39,685 nucleotides of DNA from Candidatus Rifleibacteriota bacterium (GTDB taxonomy: Bacteria; Muiribacteriota; Ozemobacteria; Ozemobacterales; Ozemobacteraceae). The translations under genes were made by a program, and so were the position numbers. Numbering within the stretch: the first letter of the stretch is position 1; each line of letters begins with the position of its first letter. The notes beneath the pieces are model-generated. The model was given only the letters and a program-made list of their open reading frames with translations. It ran no database searches and was not told where the DNA came from. Of this stretch, positions 26,071-33,731 are shown one piece after another. The stretch lies in contig JAQVCG010000012.1 in NCBI GenBank assembly GCA_028689875.1, forward strand, positions 1 to 39,685, read 5' to 3'.

Positions 26071-27240
26071 TCAATTTAAGAAGTAATACAGATAATGTGC
26101 AAAGACACCGGCAAAGAAACCGCCGATTGCGTGTGATACAATTGCCTTAGATGTTAGTTCGCGGTATCCAAGAGCATCAAGCATGGCTGTGTGTGTGCTT
26201 AAAAAACCGCTCCAGCACATACCGATTGCTGTAAATACTGCAATTTCATTGCCGGTAAGAATGCCCTGTGCTTCAAATTTGCCAACAAGACCAAGAGCAG
26301 CGCCAACAGCGCCAAGACTTGTCATTGGGAAAGCAATCAGTTCGGCATGGGTAAACCCGAATAATGGTTCAAAAAGCCATGTCAGTTTTTTTCCTATCCA
26401 GGGGAAAAAGGCAACGCCTTCATAAGCTAAACCCTGATAGCCAATTGCCGGATCTTTAGGGCCAAAGGTTAGTATCATAACTGCTGTGGTAATGATTAAT
26501 ACTCCGGGTATAATTGCCAAACCGAGATCTACGCCTTGTTTACCGCCGTCGAGCATAGAATTTAAAAATCTTGTGAAAATGCTCCCTTTAGATTTTTCTA
26601 GCTTTGGAGGCAAACCCGACTCGTCAAAAACTACCTTTTGTTGGTTGTCTTTTAGATTTGTGTCTTCTTCAATTAACAGACCTTTAATTTTGCCCTGCAT
26701 TAATCTTGTCGAAATTACGGCCCCCAATACAGAGCCGCATAACCCTATAAACGATGCTTTTGCGTAGCCTTTTCCGGCCATAAATGAAATAACGACTAAT
26801 CCCATACCAAAAGCGGTGCCAAAGTTTGTTAAAGAGATAAGCTGGTATTTTTTGAAGTATCTGCTGAAGTTTTTATCGTAAGCTAAGCTGATAATAGCAG
26901 GGTTGTCAGAAAAAAAGGTCATTAACCCGCCTAATGCAGCGACTCCGGGCAGATTGAACAATGGTTTCATCAAGGGTCTGAGCAAGATTTCAAAAATTCT
27001 TATTACACCAAATTCAATGAGAATCTTGCCTAAGGCACCGGCTAGAACAGTTATTCCCATGATGTAAAACACTGTGTTCATAAGTAAATCATGGGCGGTA
27101 GTCATAATAGTATTCAACATATGTGATACGCCCATAACATTGGCTATTCCGCCAAATATGGCAGCTGCGGCAATAATGAACAAAACACCTTCAACTTCTT
27201 TGGGCAAGCCTTTTTTTTCTTTTTTTGCGACTTTATTCAT
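26071..27240 (-). CDS. nucleoside-recognition (Gate) domain membrane transporter
   Basis: A 389-residue polytopic membrane protein with eight to ten hydrophobic segments. It has the Gate/nucleoside-recognition layout related to SpmA/SpmB and concentrative transporters: F-S-D-N-P-A-I-I-S-L-A-Y-D in the first half and an equivalent region G-F-L-S-T-H-T-A-M-L-D-A-L-G in the second, indicating an internal duplication. A cytoplasmic loop at about 185-220 is charged. The substrate is unknown; homologues are often next to amino-acid degradation genes. It lies between an M18 aminopeptidase gene and a P-loop gene on the same strand, consistent with uptake or export of a peptide breakdown product. Confidence 0.75.
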   Translation of the reverse strand: MNKVAKKEKKGLPKEVEGVLFIIAAAAIFGGIANVMGVSHMLNTIMTTAHDLLMNTVFYIMGITVLAGALGKILIEFGVIRIFEILLRPLMKPLFNLPGVAALGGLMTFFSDNPAIISLAYDKNFSRYFKKYQLISLTNFGTAFGMGLVVISFMAGKGYAKASFIGLCGSVLGAVISTRLMQGKIKGLLIEEDTNLKDNQQKVVFDESGLPPKLEKSKGSIFTRFLNSMLDGGKQGVDLGLAIIPGVLIITTAVMILTFGPKDPAIGYQGLAYEGVAFFPWIGKKLTWLFEPLFGFTHAELIAFPMTSLGAVGAALGLVGKFEAQGILTGNEIAVFTAIGMCWSGFLSTHTAMLDALGYRELTSKAIVSHAIGGFFAGVFAHYLYYFLN

Positions 27241-27268
27241 ATTTATTCTCGTTAAAGGGAATTTATAA

Positions 27269-28567
27269 TCAGCTGTAAAATTCAGCCAGTGCCAAAAGCA
27301 TGCCGTGATTGTCTTTTACACCGCAAAGTTCACGGATAGAGTGCATCGCTAACATTGGAACGCCAACGTCGACAGATGGAATGCTGACGTGTCCGGCTGA
27401 AATGGGACCTATGGTTGAGCCTCCCTTGGTGCTTGAGTGGTTAACAAAACATTGGTATTTAACACCGGCTTTTTCGCATAGTTGTTTAAACACTGCGCTT
27501 GTTACAGAGTCTGATGTGTAAGATCTGTGTCCGCTTTGTTTGATTGTGGGTCCGCCGTTTACAACAGGGCGTGTTGTCGGGTCTTCTTTTTCTTTTATGT
27601 TCGGGTGCACTGCATGAGCGCCGTCGACCGAAATTATGAAAGAATTTGCGAGGGCTTTAAAGTAGTCGTTTCTTGAGTAGTTCAAGCTCAAATTTATTCT
27701 TTCCAGAAGGTCTGAAAGAATTGTAGATCCTGCTCCTTGTCGGCTGGCACTGCCTACTTCTTCGTTGTCGAAACAAGCTGCAACACAGGTTGCATTTTTT
27801 GAATCCGAGTTGCATAGGGCGGTAACAGTCGAAAGAACGGCTTGAAGATTGTCTATGCGGCTTGATGAAATGTATTCAAAGTTTGGGCCGATGAGTGAGC
27901 CTTTTTCGAATTCATACATAAATAAGTCAAAATCCAGAATGTCTTCAGGTGATACTTCTAAGGCAGCGGCTAGAACGTTTTGAAGGTATCCGTTAGCTTC
28001 AAATTTGTTGCTGACTTGGCCTAAGAACGGCAAAGTGTCAGTTTGTTTATCGTAAATATAACCGTCATTGATTTTTGTGTTGAGGTGAATTGCCATATTA
28101 GGAATAATTGCAACCGGCCTGTTGATGTTAATAAGCATATCAAGCGGTTTAAAAACGTCTGCACTTCGGCTGGTAACACGTCCGGCAATGCCTAGTGGTC
28201 TATCAAGCCAGGTTCCTAAAATGGGACCACCGTATGCTTCGGTGTTTAAGCGCAAATAACAGTCTTTGCTCACCCATTCGGGGTTTGGTTTTAACCTGAA
28301 ACAGGGTGAGTCAGTATGTGATGCGGCAATTCTGAAGCCGGTTTGGGGTAATGGACCGCTGCCAACAACAAAAGCCATTATGGCAGAATCGTTTCGAGTG
28401 AAGTAATAACGACCGTTAGGCTCTAACGACCAATCTGCTCCTTCATCGAGTTCAATGAATTTTTTTGTGGCCAATATCTTTTTTACGTTATTTACCGCAT
28501 GGTAAGAAGTGGGGCTGTCGTAGCAAAAATTTATAAGTTCTTTGGCAAATTTTGTCGCACTGATCAT
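27269..28567 (-). CDS. M18 family metalloaminopeptidase
   Basis: A 432-residue cytosolic aminopeptidase with a two-metal site. Visible ligands and motifs: I-A-A-S-H-T-D-S-P (metal His-x-Asp), F-D-N-E-E-V-G-S (catalytic and metal Glu), S-V-D-G-A-H-A-V-H-P-N (metal Asp), and the C-terminal Y-Q-C-F-V-N-H-S-S-T-K-G-G-S-T-I-G-P. The family prefers N-terminal acidic or neutral residues and forms a dodecamer. GAGG lies about 10 bases before the ATG. Together with the downstream Gate transporter it suggests peptide-based nutrition. ApeB-like naming would be fair, but the specificity is not shown by the sequence. Confidence 0.92.
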   Translation of the reverse strand: MISATKFAKELINFCYDSPTSYHAVNNVKKILATKKFIELDEGADWSLEPNGRYYFTRNDSAIMAFVVGSGPLPQTGFRIAASHTDSPCFRLKPNPEWVSKDCYLRLNTEAYGGPILGTWLDRPLGIAGRVTSRSADVFKPLDMLININRPVAIIPNMAIHLNTKINDGYIYDKQTDTLPFLGQVSNKFEANGYLQNVLAAALEVSPEDILDFDLFMYEFEKGSLIGPNFEYISSSRIDNLQAVLSTVTALCNSDSKNATCVAACFDNEEVGSASRQGAGSTILSDLLERINLSLNYSRNDYFKALANSFIISVDGAHAVHPNIKEKEDPTTRPVVNGGPTIKQSGHRSYTSDSVTSAVFKQLCEKAGVKYQCFVNHSSTKGGSTIGPISAGHVSIPSVDVGVPMLAMHSIRELCGVKDNHGMLLALAEFYS

Positions 28568-28748
28568 CTGTCTTCAACCTCATCTATTAATTACATTCCA
28601 AGCCTTAGTTTACTCTACTTTTAGCACTTTGCAAGCAAAAAAGATAGCACTTAATTCAAAGTTAAATAATGTCGATAAACTCTTTAGAAATACAAATATA
28701 AACAAACAAATAACATTAAAGAGCAACAATAAGGACAAACAAACAGTA

Positions 28749-29162
28749 ATGAGCAGTAATCTACTAATTCAAAACAATGCTTTGAAAACATTATCTGATA
28801 GCTCTCAAACGCTCTTAGATAAAGTAAGTAGCCTAGATAGACCGACATTGAATGACTATATAGACGAAGGCAAAAAGAAAAAAAGCTCTGTAACAGATGC
28901 TTTTACAATGAACACAAGTTCTACTTCTGAGTCTAATTACAGTCAGCTAAGTGCATTAGAGAAATACCGCTATATTTTGTCGCAATCACAAAAAATCGAC
29001 GTAAATGACGCTATAAATCAGCCCGAAAAAACTTTAAAAGAAGCTGAAAAAATTATTGACCGAACTTTGAAACAAGGGTTGTCAGATGCTGATAAAGCAA
29101 ATTTGCAAAAAGCTTTGCAGGCTAAACAAATTGCTCAGCAAAGACTTGACATGATCGGATAA
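28749..29162 (+). CDS. small helical protein of unknown function
   Basis: A 137-residue, highly polar protein: a Ser/Thr/Asn-rich helical first half, a KKKK stretch near residue 45, and a second half of long amphipathic helices (L-S-A-L-E-K-Y-R-Y-I-L; L-Q-K-A-L-Q-A-K-Q-I-A-Q-Q-R). No signal or membrane segment. The frame is open to 28542, overlapping the divergent peptidase gene, but ATG 28749 with AAGGA about 13 bases upstream is the better start. The upstream extension would read hydrophobic codons opposite the peptidase gene and is unlikely. The polar, helical make-up is reminiscent of export or flagellar-type chaperones, without a specific match. Confidence 0.5.
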   Translation: MSSNLLIQNNALKTLSDSSQTLLDKVSSLDRPTLNDYIDEGKKKKSSVTDAFTMNTSSTSESNYSQLSALEKYRYILSQSQKIDVNDAINQPEKTLKEAEKIIDRTLKQGLSDADKANLQKALQAKQIAQQRLDMIG

Positions 29163-29169
29163 CAAAAAA

Positions 29170-29198
29170 TTGTCATATTTTCATTTTTAGGTTATCAT
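29170..29198 (+). promoter_or_regulatory. fabH promoter
   Basis: TTGTCA (29170-29175), a 17-base spacer and TATCAT (29193-29198). GATAAC (29158-29163) and GTTATC (29191-29196) form an inverted repeat that brackets the promoter and overlaps the -10 box, a possible operator. Ribosome site AAGGA lies 13 bases before the fabH ATG. Confidence 0.55.
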
Positions 29199-29235
29199 GC
29201 ATTAACCAAATTTCATCAAGGATAACTATACAAAA

Positions 29236-30243
29236 ATGAAAAAAGCTGTAGTAATCGGAACAGGTATGAACCTTCCGAAAAACAAAGTCACAAACCAAGA
29301 CTTAGAGAAAATTGTCGATACGACAGATGAGTGGATAGTAACAAGAACCGGTATCAAAACAAGATACATGGCAGAAGAGGGACTGACGCTTACAGATTTG
29401 TCTGTTCCGGCTTGTGAGCAAGCACTTAAAAATGCGAATTTAAAACCCGAAGACATTGATTTAATAATCTATTCTACTTACACACCCGACTATCAGATTC
29501 CATCAAACGCTTGCATTCTGCAAGACAAACTTGGCTGCACAAGAGCCGCTGCTTTTGATGTCGAAGCTGCTTGTTCCGGCTATGTTTACGGCTCAACAAT
29601 TGCTTCTCAATTTATCGCTACCGGTATGTACAAATATGTTCTTGTAGTCGGCGGCGACTTTACATCAAGATTTTTGGATTTCGAAGACAGAAACTCTTGT
29701 GTTTTGTTCGGCGACGGCGTAGGAGCAACTATATTTGGTGCTTCCGAAGACGAAGAGTGCGGTGTTTACGATAACCTTCTCGGTGCAATTGGAAGCGGAG
29801 CAGAATACATAATTGTTCCTATTGGCGGATCTACAACAAGACCCACAGAAGAAAATCTTAAAAAACGCGACCATTACGTAAAAATCAATGGCAAAGAAGT
29901 TTTTAAATTCTCGACAAGAATTGTCGGTGAAATTATTGATGAAGTTTTATCAAGAAACAACATGACTCTTGATGACATTGCATTGATTATTCCTCATCAG
30001 GCAAATATCAGAATTATTGAATCTGCCGCAAAGCATTATAATTGCCCATTAGATAAATTCTATGTAAATATAGATAAATACGGCAATACCGTTGCTGCAA
30101 CCATTCCGATGGCGTTGCACGAAGCTTTGTGCGAAGGCAAAATCAAAAAAGGCGACAACATTTTGCTGGTCGGTTTCGGTGCCGGTCTGACTTATGGTTT
30201 AACCCTTTTAAAATGGGGCAGCTACACCAAACCTTTATATTAA
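29236..30243 (+). CDS. fabH: beta-ketoacyl-ACP synthase III
   Basis: Starts fatty acid synthesis by condensing acetyl-CoA with malonyl-ACP. The catalytic triad is visible: Cys113 in E-A-A-C-S-G, His254 in I-I-P-H-Q-A-N-I-R, and Asn284 in Y-G-N-T-V-A-A. Length (335 residues) is normal and the C-terminal G-F-G-A-G-L-T-Y-G is conserved. It has its own promoter and a bidirectional terminator. Its last 75 codons and terminator recur almost unchanged at 39381-39657, so this locus has been duplicated around the accessory island. The gene itself appears intact, so the insertion should not have cost the cell the enzyme. Confidence 0.96.
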   Translation: MKKAVVIGTGMNLPKNKVTNQDLEKIVDTTDEWIVTRTGIKTRYMAEEGLTLTDLSVPACEQALKNANLKPEDIDLIIYSTYTPDYQIPSNACILQDKLGCTRAAAFDVEAACSGYVYGSTIASQFIATGMYKYVLVVGGDFTSRFLDFEDRNSCVLFGDGVGATIFGASEDEECGVYDNLLGAIGSGAEYIIVPIGGSTTRPTEENLKKRDHYVKINGKEVFKFSTRIVGEIIDEVLSRNNMTLDDIALIIPHQANIRIIESAAKHYNCPLDKFYVNIDKYGNTVAATIPMALHEALCEGKIKKGDNILLVGFGAGLTYGLTLLKWGSYTKPLY

Positions 30244-30292
30244 GCGATTACAAAAACACCGAAGCGCATTAAAGCACTTCGGTGTTTTTTTT
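30015..30292 (+). repeat. left copy of the fabH 3'-end direct repeat
   Basis: This 278-base segment (fabH codons 261-335, stop and terminator) is repeated at 39381-39657. I find one substitution (C at 30265, T at 39631) and one T fewer in the terminator tract of the right copy (8 versus 7). The match starts abruptly at 30015: the preceding bases differ. The substitution breaks one base pair of the terminator stem here, while the right copy is perfect. Confidence 0.93.
30252..30292 (+). terminator. fabH terminator, bidirectional
   Basis: AAAAACACCGAAG (30252-30264) pairs with CTTCGGTGTTTTT (30277-30289), extended inward by a GC/GC pair but with one C-A mismatch at 30265. A T tract follows and an A tract precedes, so it can stop transcripts from both sides. 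The stop codon of the opposing fic gene lies within the T tract. Confidence 0.85.
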
Positions 30293-31340
30293 ACCTGTTC
30301 CAGATATACTTTGTATATCTTCCTCCGCCGAGCTTGATGATTTCTTTTTTCTCAAGCATATCTGTTAATGCTCTTTGAACTGTAATATGGCTGATATCAG
30401 GACATTTTTCCATGATCTCTGATTTTGTAATTTCACCATATGTTCCTTTTATCAATTCACGGATTCTGCCCGGTTTCGATAACCCGCTGTTAACAAGAAT
30501 ATCTGCTCTGCTAAAGAAATCTCTATATGAGGCTACAATTATGCCAAGCATGTATTTTACAAACGGAATATAGTCGTTTTCATTTTCTTTCCATTTTTGC
30601 GAACTTGTCAGAAGACATTCATAATATGATTCCTTTGTCTTTTCAATCATCTTCTCAATACTGATATATTTACCGACGACATAACCGGATTTATAGAGAA
30701 GAAGTAAAGTAAGCAGTCTGCTCATTCTTCCATTGCCATCTGTAAAAGGATGGATACATAGAAAATCAATGATAAACATCGGAATCAGAAGAAGCGGATT
30801 AATCACACCTTCTCCCATTGACCTTTCAAATGCCTCACATAAGTTTTGAATTGATTCAGGTGTTTCCCAGGCCGGAACCGGTTTGAATCTCACAAATTTA
30901 TTCCCCTCAGAATCTTCTTCCTCAATAGCATTATCTGCGCTTTTATATTTACCGCCGATATCATATCCTTCGAATTTATAAAGATCCCTATGAAGTTGCA
31001 ATATAGTATTCGGTTTTAGCGGAATATGGTCGTGGCTTTCATGTATGGAATTAAGCACATCTCTGTATCCTGCAATTTCGCTTTCGTCTCTGTTCTTTGG
31101 GGTTGTTTTTTCTTTTACAAGTTGTTTTAATCGTGCGGCAGATGTATAAATACCCTCTATTCTGTTGGAAGCTTCTGTGCTCTGCACCTTTGCAGTTTCG
31201 ACGAGCCTTGTTAGCACAGCCGGTTTTGATTCAACGTAAAGATTTTGCCTTCCCCTGTATTCGTGAATCTTTGTAAGCAATGCGATTATCTCAGGGGTAA
31301 GAAGCTTTTTCCATTTTTTCTCAAATGCGTAATCACGCAT
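30291..31340 (-). CDS. Fic domain protein with C-terminal winged helix
   Basis: A 349-residue Fic enzyme, which normally transfers AMP or another nucleotide part onto a target protein. The catalytic loop is H-P-F-T-D-G-N-G-R-M-S-R (197-208), fully canonical. The inhibitory helix motif S-x-x-x-E-G is present N-terminally (Ser58-Glu62-Gly63), placing it in the self-inhibited class II group. The last 60 residues form a winged helix-turn-helix (I-T-V-Q-R-A-L-T-D-M-L-E-K-K, then G-G-G-R-Y-T), so it likely binds DNA. The ribosome site GAGG overlaps the operator-like repeats upstream, suggesting autoregulation. The gene sits exactly between the fabH terminator and the phosphatase stop, where the right-hand junction has none, and so looks inserted. 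Confidence 0.92.
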   Translation of the reverse strand: MRDYAFEKKWKKLLTPEIIALLTKIHEYRGRQNLYVESKPAVLTRLVETAKVQSTEASNRIEGIYTSAARLKQLVKEKTTPKNRDESEIAGYRDVLNSIHESHDHIPLKPNTILQLHRDLYKFEGYDIGGKYKSADNAIEEEDSEGNKFVRFKPVPAWETPESIQNLCEAFERSMGEGVINPLLLIPMFIIDFLCIHPFTDGNGRMSRLLTLLLLYKSGYVVGKYISIEKMIEKTKESYYECLLTSSQKWKENENDYIPFVKYMLGIIVASYRDFFSRADILVNSGLSKPGRIRELIKGTYGEITKSEIMEKCPDISHITVQRALTDMLEKKEIIKLGGGRYTKYIWNR

Positions 31341-31343
31341 CTC

Positions 31344-31468
31344 AATTACCTCATTATGATTTTTAATTACATCATTTTTAATAAAATGATGTAATTGATT
31401 GTATGGTTTAATTGCATCATTGTCAATTTCAATTACATCATTTTTAATGAAATGATGTAATTGAAATT
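31344..31468. repeat. palindromic operator-like array upstream of fic
   Basis: Four copies of AATTACATCATT or close variants start at 31344, 31365, 31410 and 31431, i.e. in two pairs each spaced 21 bases (two helical turns). Two copies are completed to long palindromes: 31365-31378 with 31383-31396 (14-bp perfect arms around TAAT), and 31425-31444 with 31449-31468 (20-bp arms with one mismatch around TAAT). The first unit covers the fic ribosome site. The likely binder is the winged helix of Fic itself. The array also lies just upstream of nothing else on the other strand, since the phosphatase ends at 31484. Confidence 0.75.
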
Positions 31469-31483
31469 TGAGTCAGGTGTTTT

Positions 31484-31942
31484 TTATCTTTGATTTTCGA
31501 GGAATTTTAAAAATCCTTCGCAGCCTTCGACGACATCTTCGTAAGTTTCGTCGAAGTTTCCGGTATACCAGGGGTCGGCTATATCGTCGCTTCTATTTGC
31601 AAAAATCAGAAGCTTGTGAATTTTGTTATCGGGGTCTGCTCCGAGAATATAATTCATGTTAGCAATGTTTCTGCTGTCCATGCCCAAAAAATAATCGTAT
31701 TTGTCGTAATCTGACTTTTTAAGCTGCACCGCATATTTTCCGGCAGTTGAAATATTAACTTCTGCCAGTTTTTTAACGGTGCCACGATGCACAGGATTTC
31801 CGGTTTCTTCGGTGCTTGTGGCTGATGAAGCAATTAAAAACTCATTAGCCTTGCCAAGCTTTTTGACCATATCTTTCAGCACAAACTCTGCCATGGGTGA
31901 ACGACAAATATTACCGTGGCAAACAAACATTATTTTTATCAT
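31484..31942 (-). CDS. low-molecular-weight protein tyrosine phosphatase
   Basis: A 152-residue phosphatase with the P-loop C-H-G-N-I-C-R-S at the N-terminus (nucleophile Cys8, Arg14) and the general acid in A-D-P-W-Y-T-G (Asp123 with the D-P-W/Y element). Length is typical. It probably dephosphorylates tyrosine on kinases or sugar-transfer enzymes of polysaccharide export; an arsenate reductase role is less likely given the D-P-W motif. The same C-terminal codons reappear at the right edge of the window next to the second fabH end. A native fabH-phosphatase neighbourhood therefore predates the island. Confidence 0.93.
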   Translation of the reverse strand: MIKIMFVCHGNICRSPMAEFVLKDMVKKLGKANEFLIASSATSTEETGNPVHRGTVKKLAEVNISTAGKYAVQLKKSDYDKYDYFLGMDSRNIANMNYILGADPDNKIHKLLIFANRSDDIADPWYTGNFDETYEDVVEGCEGFLKFLENQR

Positions 31943-32210
31943 TTAAGATTCAACCTTTTGGTTAATAGCATTTTTGATAAAGTTGTTAAGATGTCAGAAA
32001 GATCTTTTTCAGCATCTTTTATATGTCAAATTAGATTAGTCAATCCAAAAAGCAGATAACCATTTGATCATCCTGCTGATATATCTGTGATATACACAAA
32101 AGCGACAGTGCAAGCGTATCTACTTTGTTTCTTGTGGACGATTTTAAGTGTGGCTTGAAAGAAGCCAGCAATTTTAAAAGCATCAAAATTGAGTCCTTAT
32201 GGCATTTTAA

Positions 32211-33731
32211 TTACGGCAAACAATTAATAACAGTTGCTACATTGTTCATTTTTAAGTTTGATTTGGCTAAAATATTATTTATATTATTGGCAAATTTTCT
32301 TGCATTACAGTCATTATTGATATACACCATAATCAGTTTAGACTTCGCTCGTGTAGCAGCAACATAGTGATTGTATATCTCTTGCTCACTTGACAAACTA
32401 TAATCTGACACAAACAGTATTACCTGATCAAACTCCAAGCCTTTTGACGAATGAAATGTAATAGCAATTTGTTTCAAATCATCAATATTAAATGCTGGAT
32501 GATATTGCTTGTCGTAAATTGTGCTGTATAACTTGTCACAATGATTATTTTTCGTTTCATATCCTAAGTCATTTGCCATTAATATGATTTGTTTTACAAA
32601 ACCAGAAGCATTTTCCTGCTTTATGCACTCATTTAAAATGTTCAATCTATCTTTTATGTAATTTAAGATTTTCCTGTTTCCAACTACTTCGTTGGGGATT
32701 TCATTTCTAAAATCATATACTGAATATTTGGGTAGAATAAAAAATTTTGCAATAGCATTGTAAAGCCAAGCTGTCTCTGTAGTTATATCCCTAATAGGAG
32801 TTTGCGGGATATATGTAAACTCCAAGTTTTTACCTGTTAGAGCTTTCGCAGCCGCTTCAGCATTTGCATTGCTATATCTTAATACTGCACATTTTTTTTT
32901 GAAATCTAAATACGGAATAACCGATGGTACCCAATTAGTTGATGTGGCACATACCATTATTACAGAAGACAAGTCCTTAACAGGGTTGTATAAATCTCTG
33001 GTTTCATAACATAGTAAGTTCGAATAGTTTTGTATTTGCTGACAAGAACGAAAATTATCTCTCATAAAGTTTTTCGAAAAATCTTGTCTTTCCCAAATAC
33101 CCATGAAAGCTTTTGGATAAGCCCCACGCCAAAAATAAATCGATTGTTTTTCGTCCCCTACAACAAAAGTATCTATACTAAGGCTCTCACAAATATACAT
33201 AAAAAGAGTATGCATATCTTTATCGCAGTCTTGGTATTCATCAACATAAATCTTGAAATATTTCGCCTGTAAATATAACTGGCATGCTTTTGACTCTTTC
33301 AAAATATTGAAAGCAAGCTGAAAAATAAAGTTATTCTTAGGATTGACATATGAACATAAAATTTGTTCAGCTTTTATTTTTGCCAATCCTTCTGCAAATG
33401 TGTTTACTTTTACCGAGTAGTCTGTACTGATATCTAATTTATATTCTTTTCCGAACACATCTTTCATGAACGGTTTAATAATTTCCTCAATAGCGAAACT
33501 ATTATTCGTTCCAATAAAATGACTGCTGCTATCTATTGTTAATCGTTCCTTAATCTCATTAGCCGCTTTAATTGTAAATGTTATTGCCGCAACTACCCTG
33601 TGCGTATGCTGATGTTCTATGTCATACTCAATTTTTGATACCATGGTATGTGTCTTTCCTGTTCCAGCACTCGCTCTAACAATCTGGTTCCCTGGTTGTT
33701 CAACAATTTTTTTTTGTCTAGGAGATAACAT
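32211..33731 (-). CDS. gajB: Gabija protein GajB, UvrD-like SF1 helicase
   Basis: A 506-residue superfamily 1A helicase. Walker A is R-A-S-A-G-T-G-K-T (about 19-27), motif II Y-V-D-E-Y-Q-D-C-D, motif III G-D-E-K-Q-S-I-Y-F-W-R-G, motif V F-H-S-S-K-G-L-E-F-D-Q-V and motif VI Y-V-A-A-T-R-A-K-S. It is smaller than UvrD/Rep, as known for GajB (about 500 residues). The start ATG at 33731 shares its A with the stop of the upstream gene (TAATG), so the two are coupled in translation; an in-frame TTG at 33755 is possible but less likely. In Gabija, GajB is thought to sense DNA ends or nucleotide pools and to activate or assist the nuclease GajA. Confidence 0.85.
   Translation of the reverse strand: MLSPRQKKIVEQPGNQIVRASAGTGKTHTMVSKIEYDIEHQHTHRVVAAITFTIKAANEIKERLTIDSSSHFIGTNNSFAIEEIIKPFMKDVFGKEYKLDISTDYSVKVNTFAEGLAKIKAEQILCSYVNPKNNFIFQLAFNILKESKACQLYLQAKYFKIYVDEYQDCDKDMHTLFMYICESLSIDTFVVGDEKQSIYFWRGAYPKAFMGIWERQDFSKNFMRDNFRSCQQIQNYSNLLCYETRDLYNPVKDLSSVIMVCATSTNWVPSVIPYLDFKKKCAVLRYSNANAEAAAKALTGKNLEFTYIPQTPIRDITTETAWLYNAIAKFFILPKYSVYDFRNEIPNEVVGNRKILNYIKDRLNILNECIKQENASGFVKQIILMANDLGYETKNNHCDKLYSTIYDKQYHPAFNIDDLKQIAITFHSSKGLEFDQVILFVSDYSLSSEQEIYNHYVAATRAKSKLIMVYINNDCNARKFANNINNILAKSNLKMNNVATVINCLP

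Noticed and set aside
28542..28748. Upstream extension of the small helical protein
   Set aside because: It overlaps the divergent peptidase start, has different composition, and ATG 28749 is better placed.
32125..32367. Plus-strand open frame of 80 codons reaching into the 3' end of gajB
   Set aside because: Overlaps gajB antisense, lacks a ribosome site and has no recognisable motif. The first part (V-D-D-F-K-C-G-L-K-E) reads somewhat protein-like but could be a decayed remnant.
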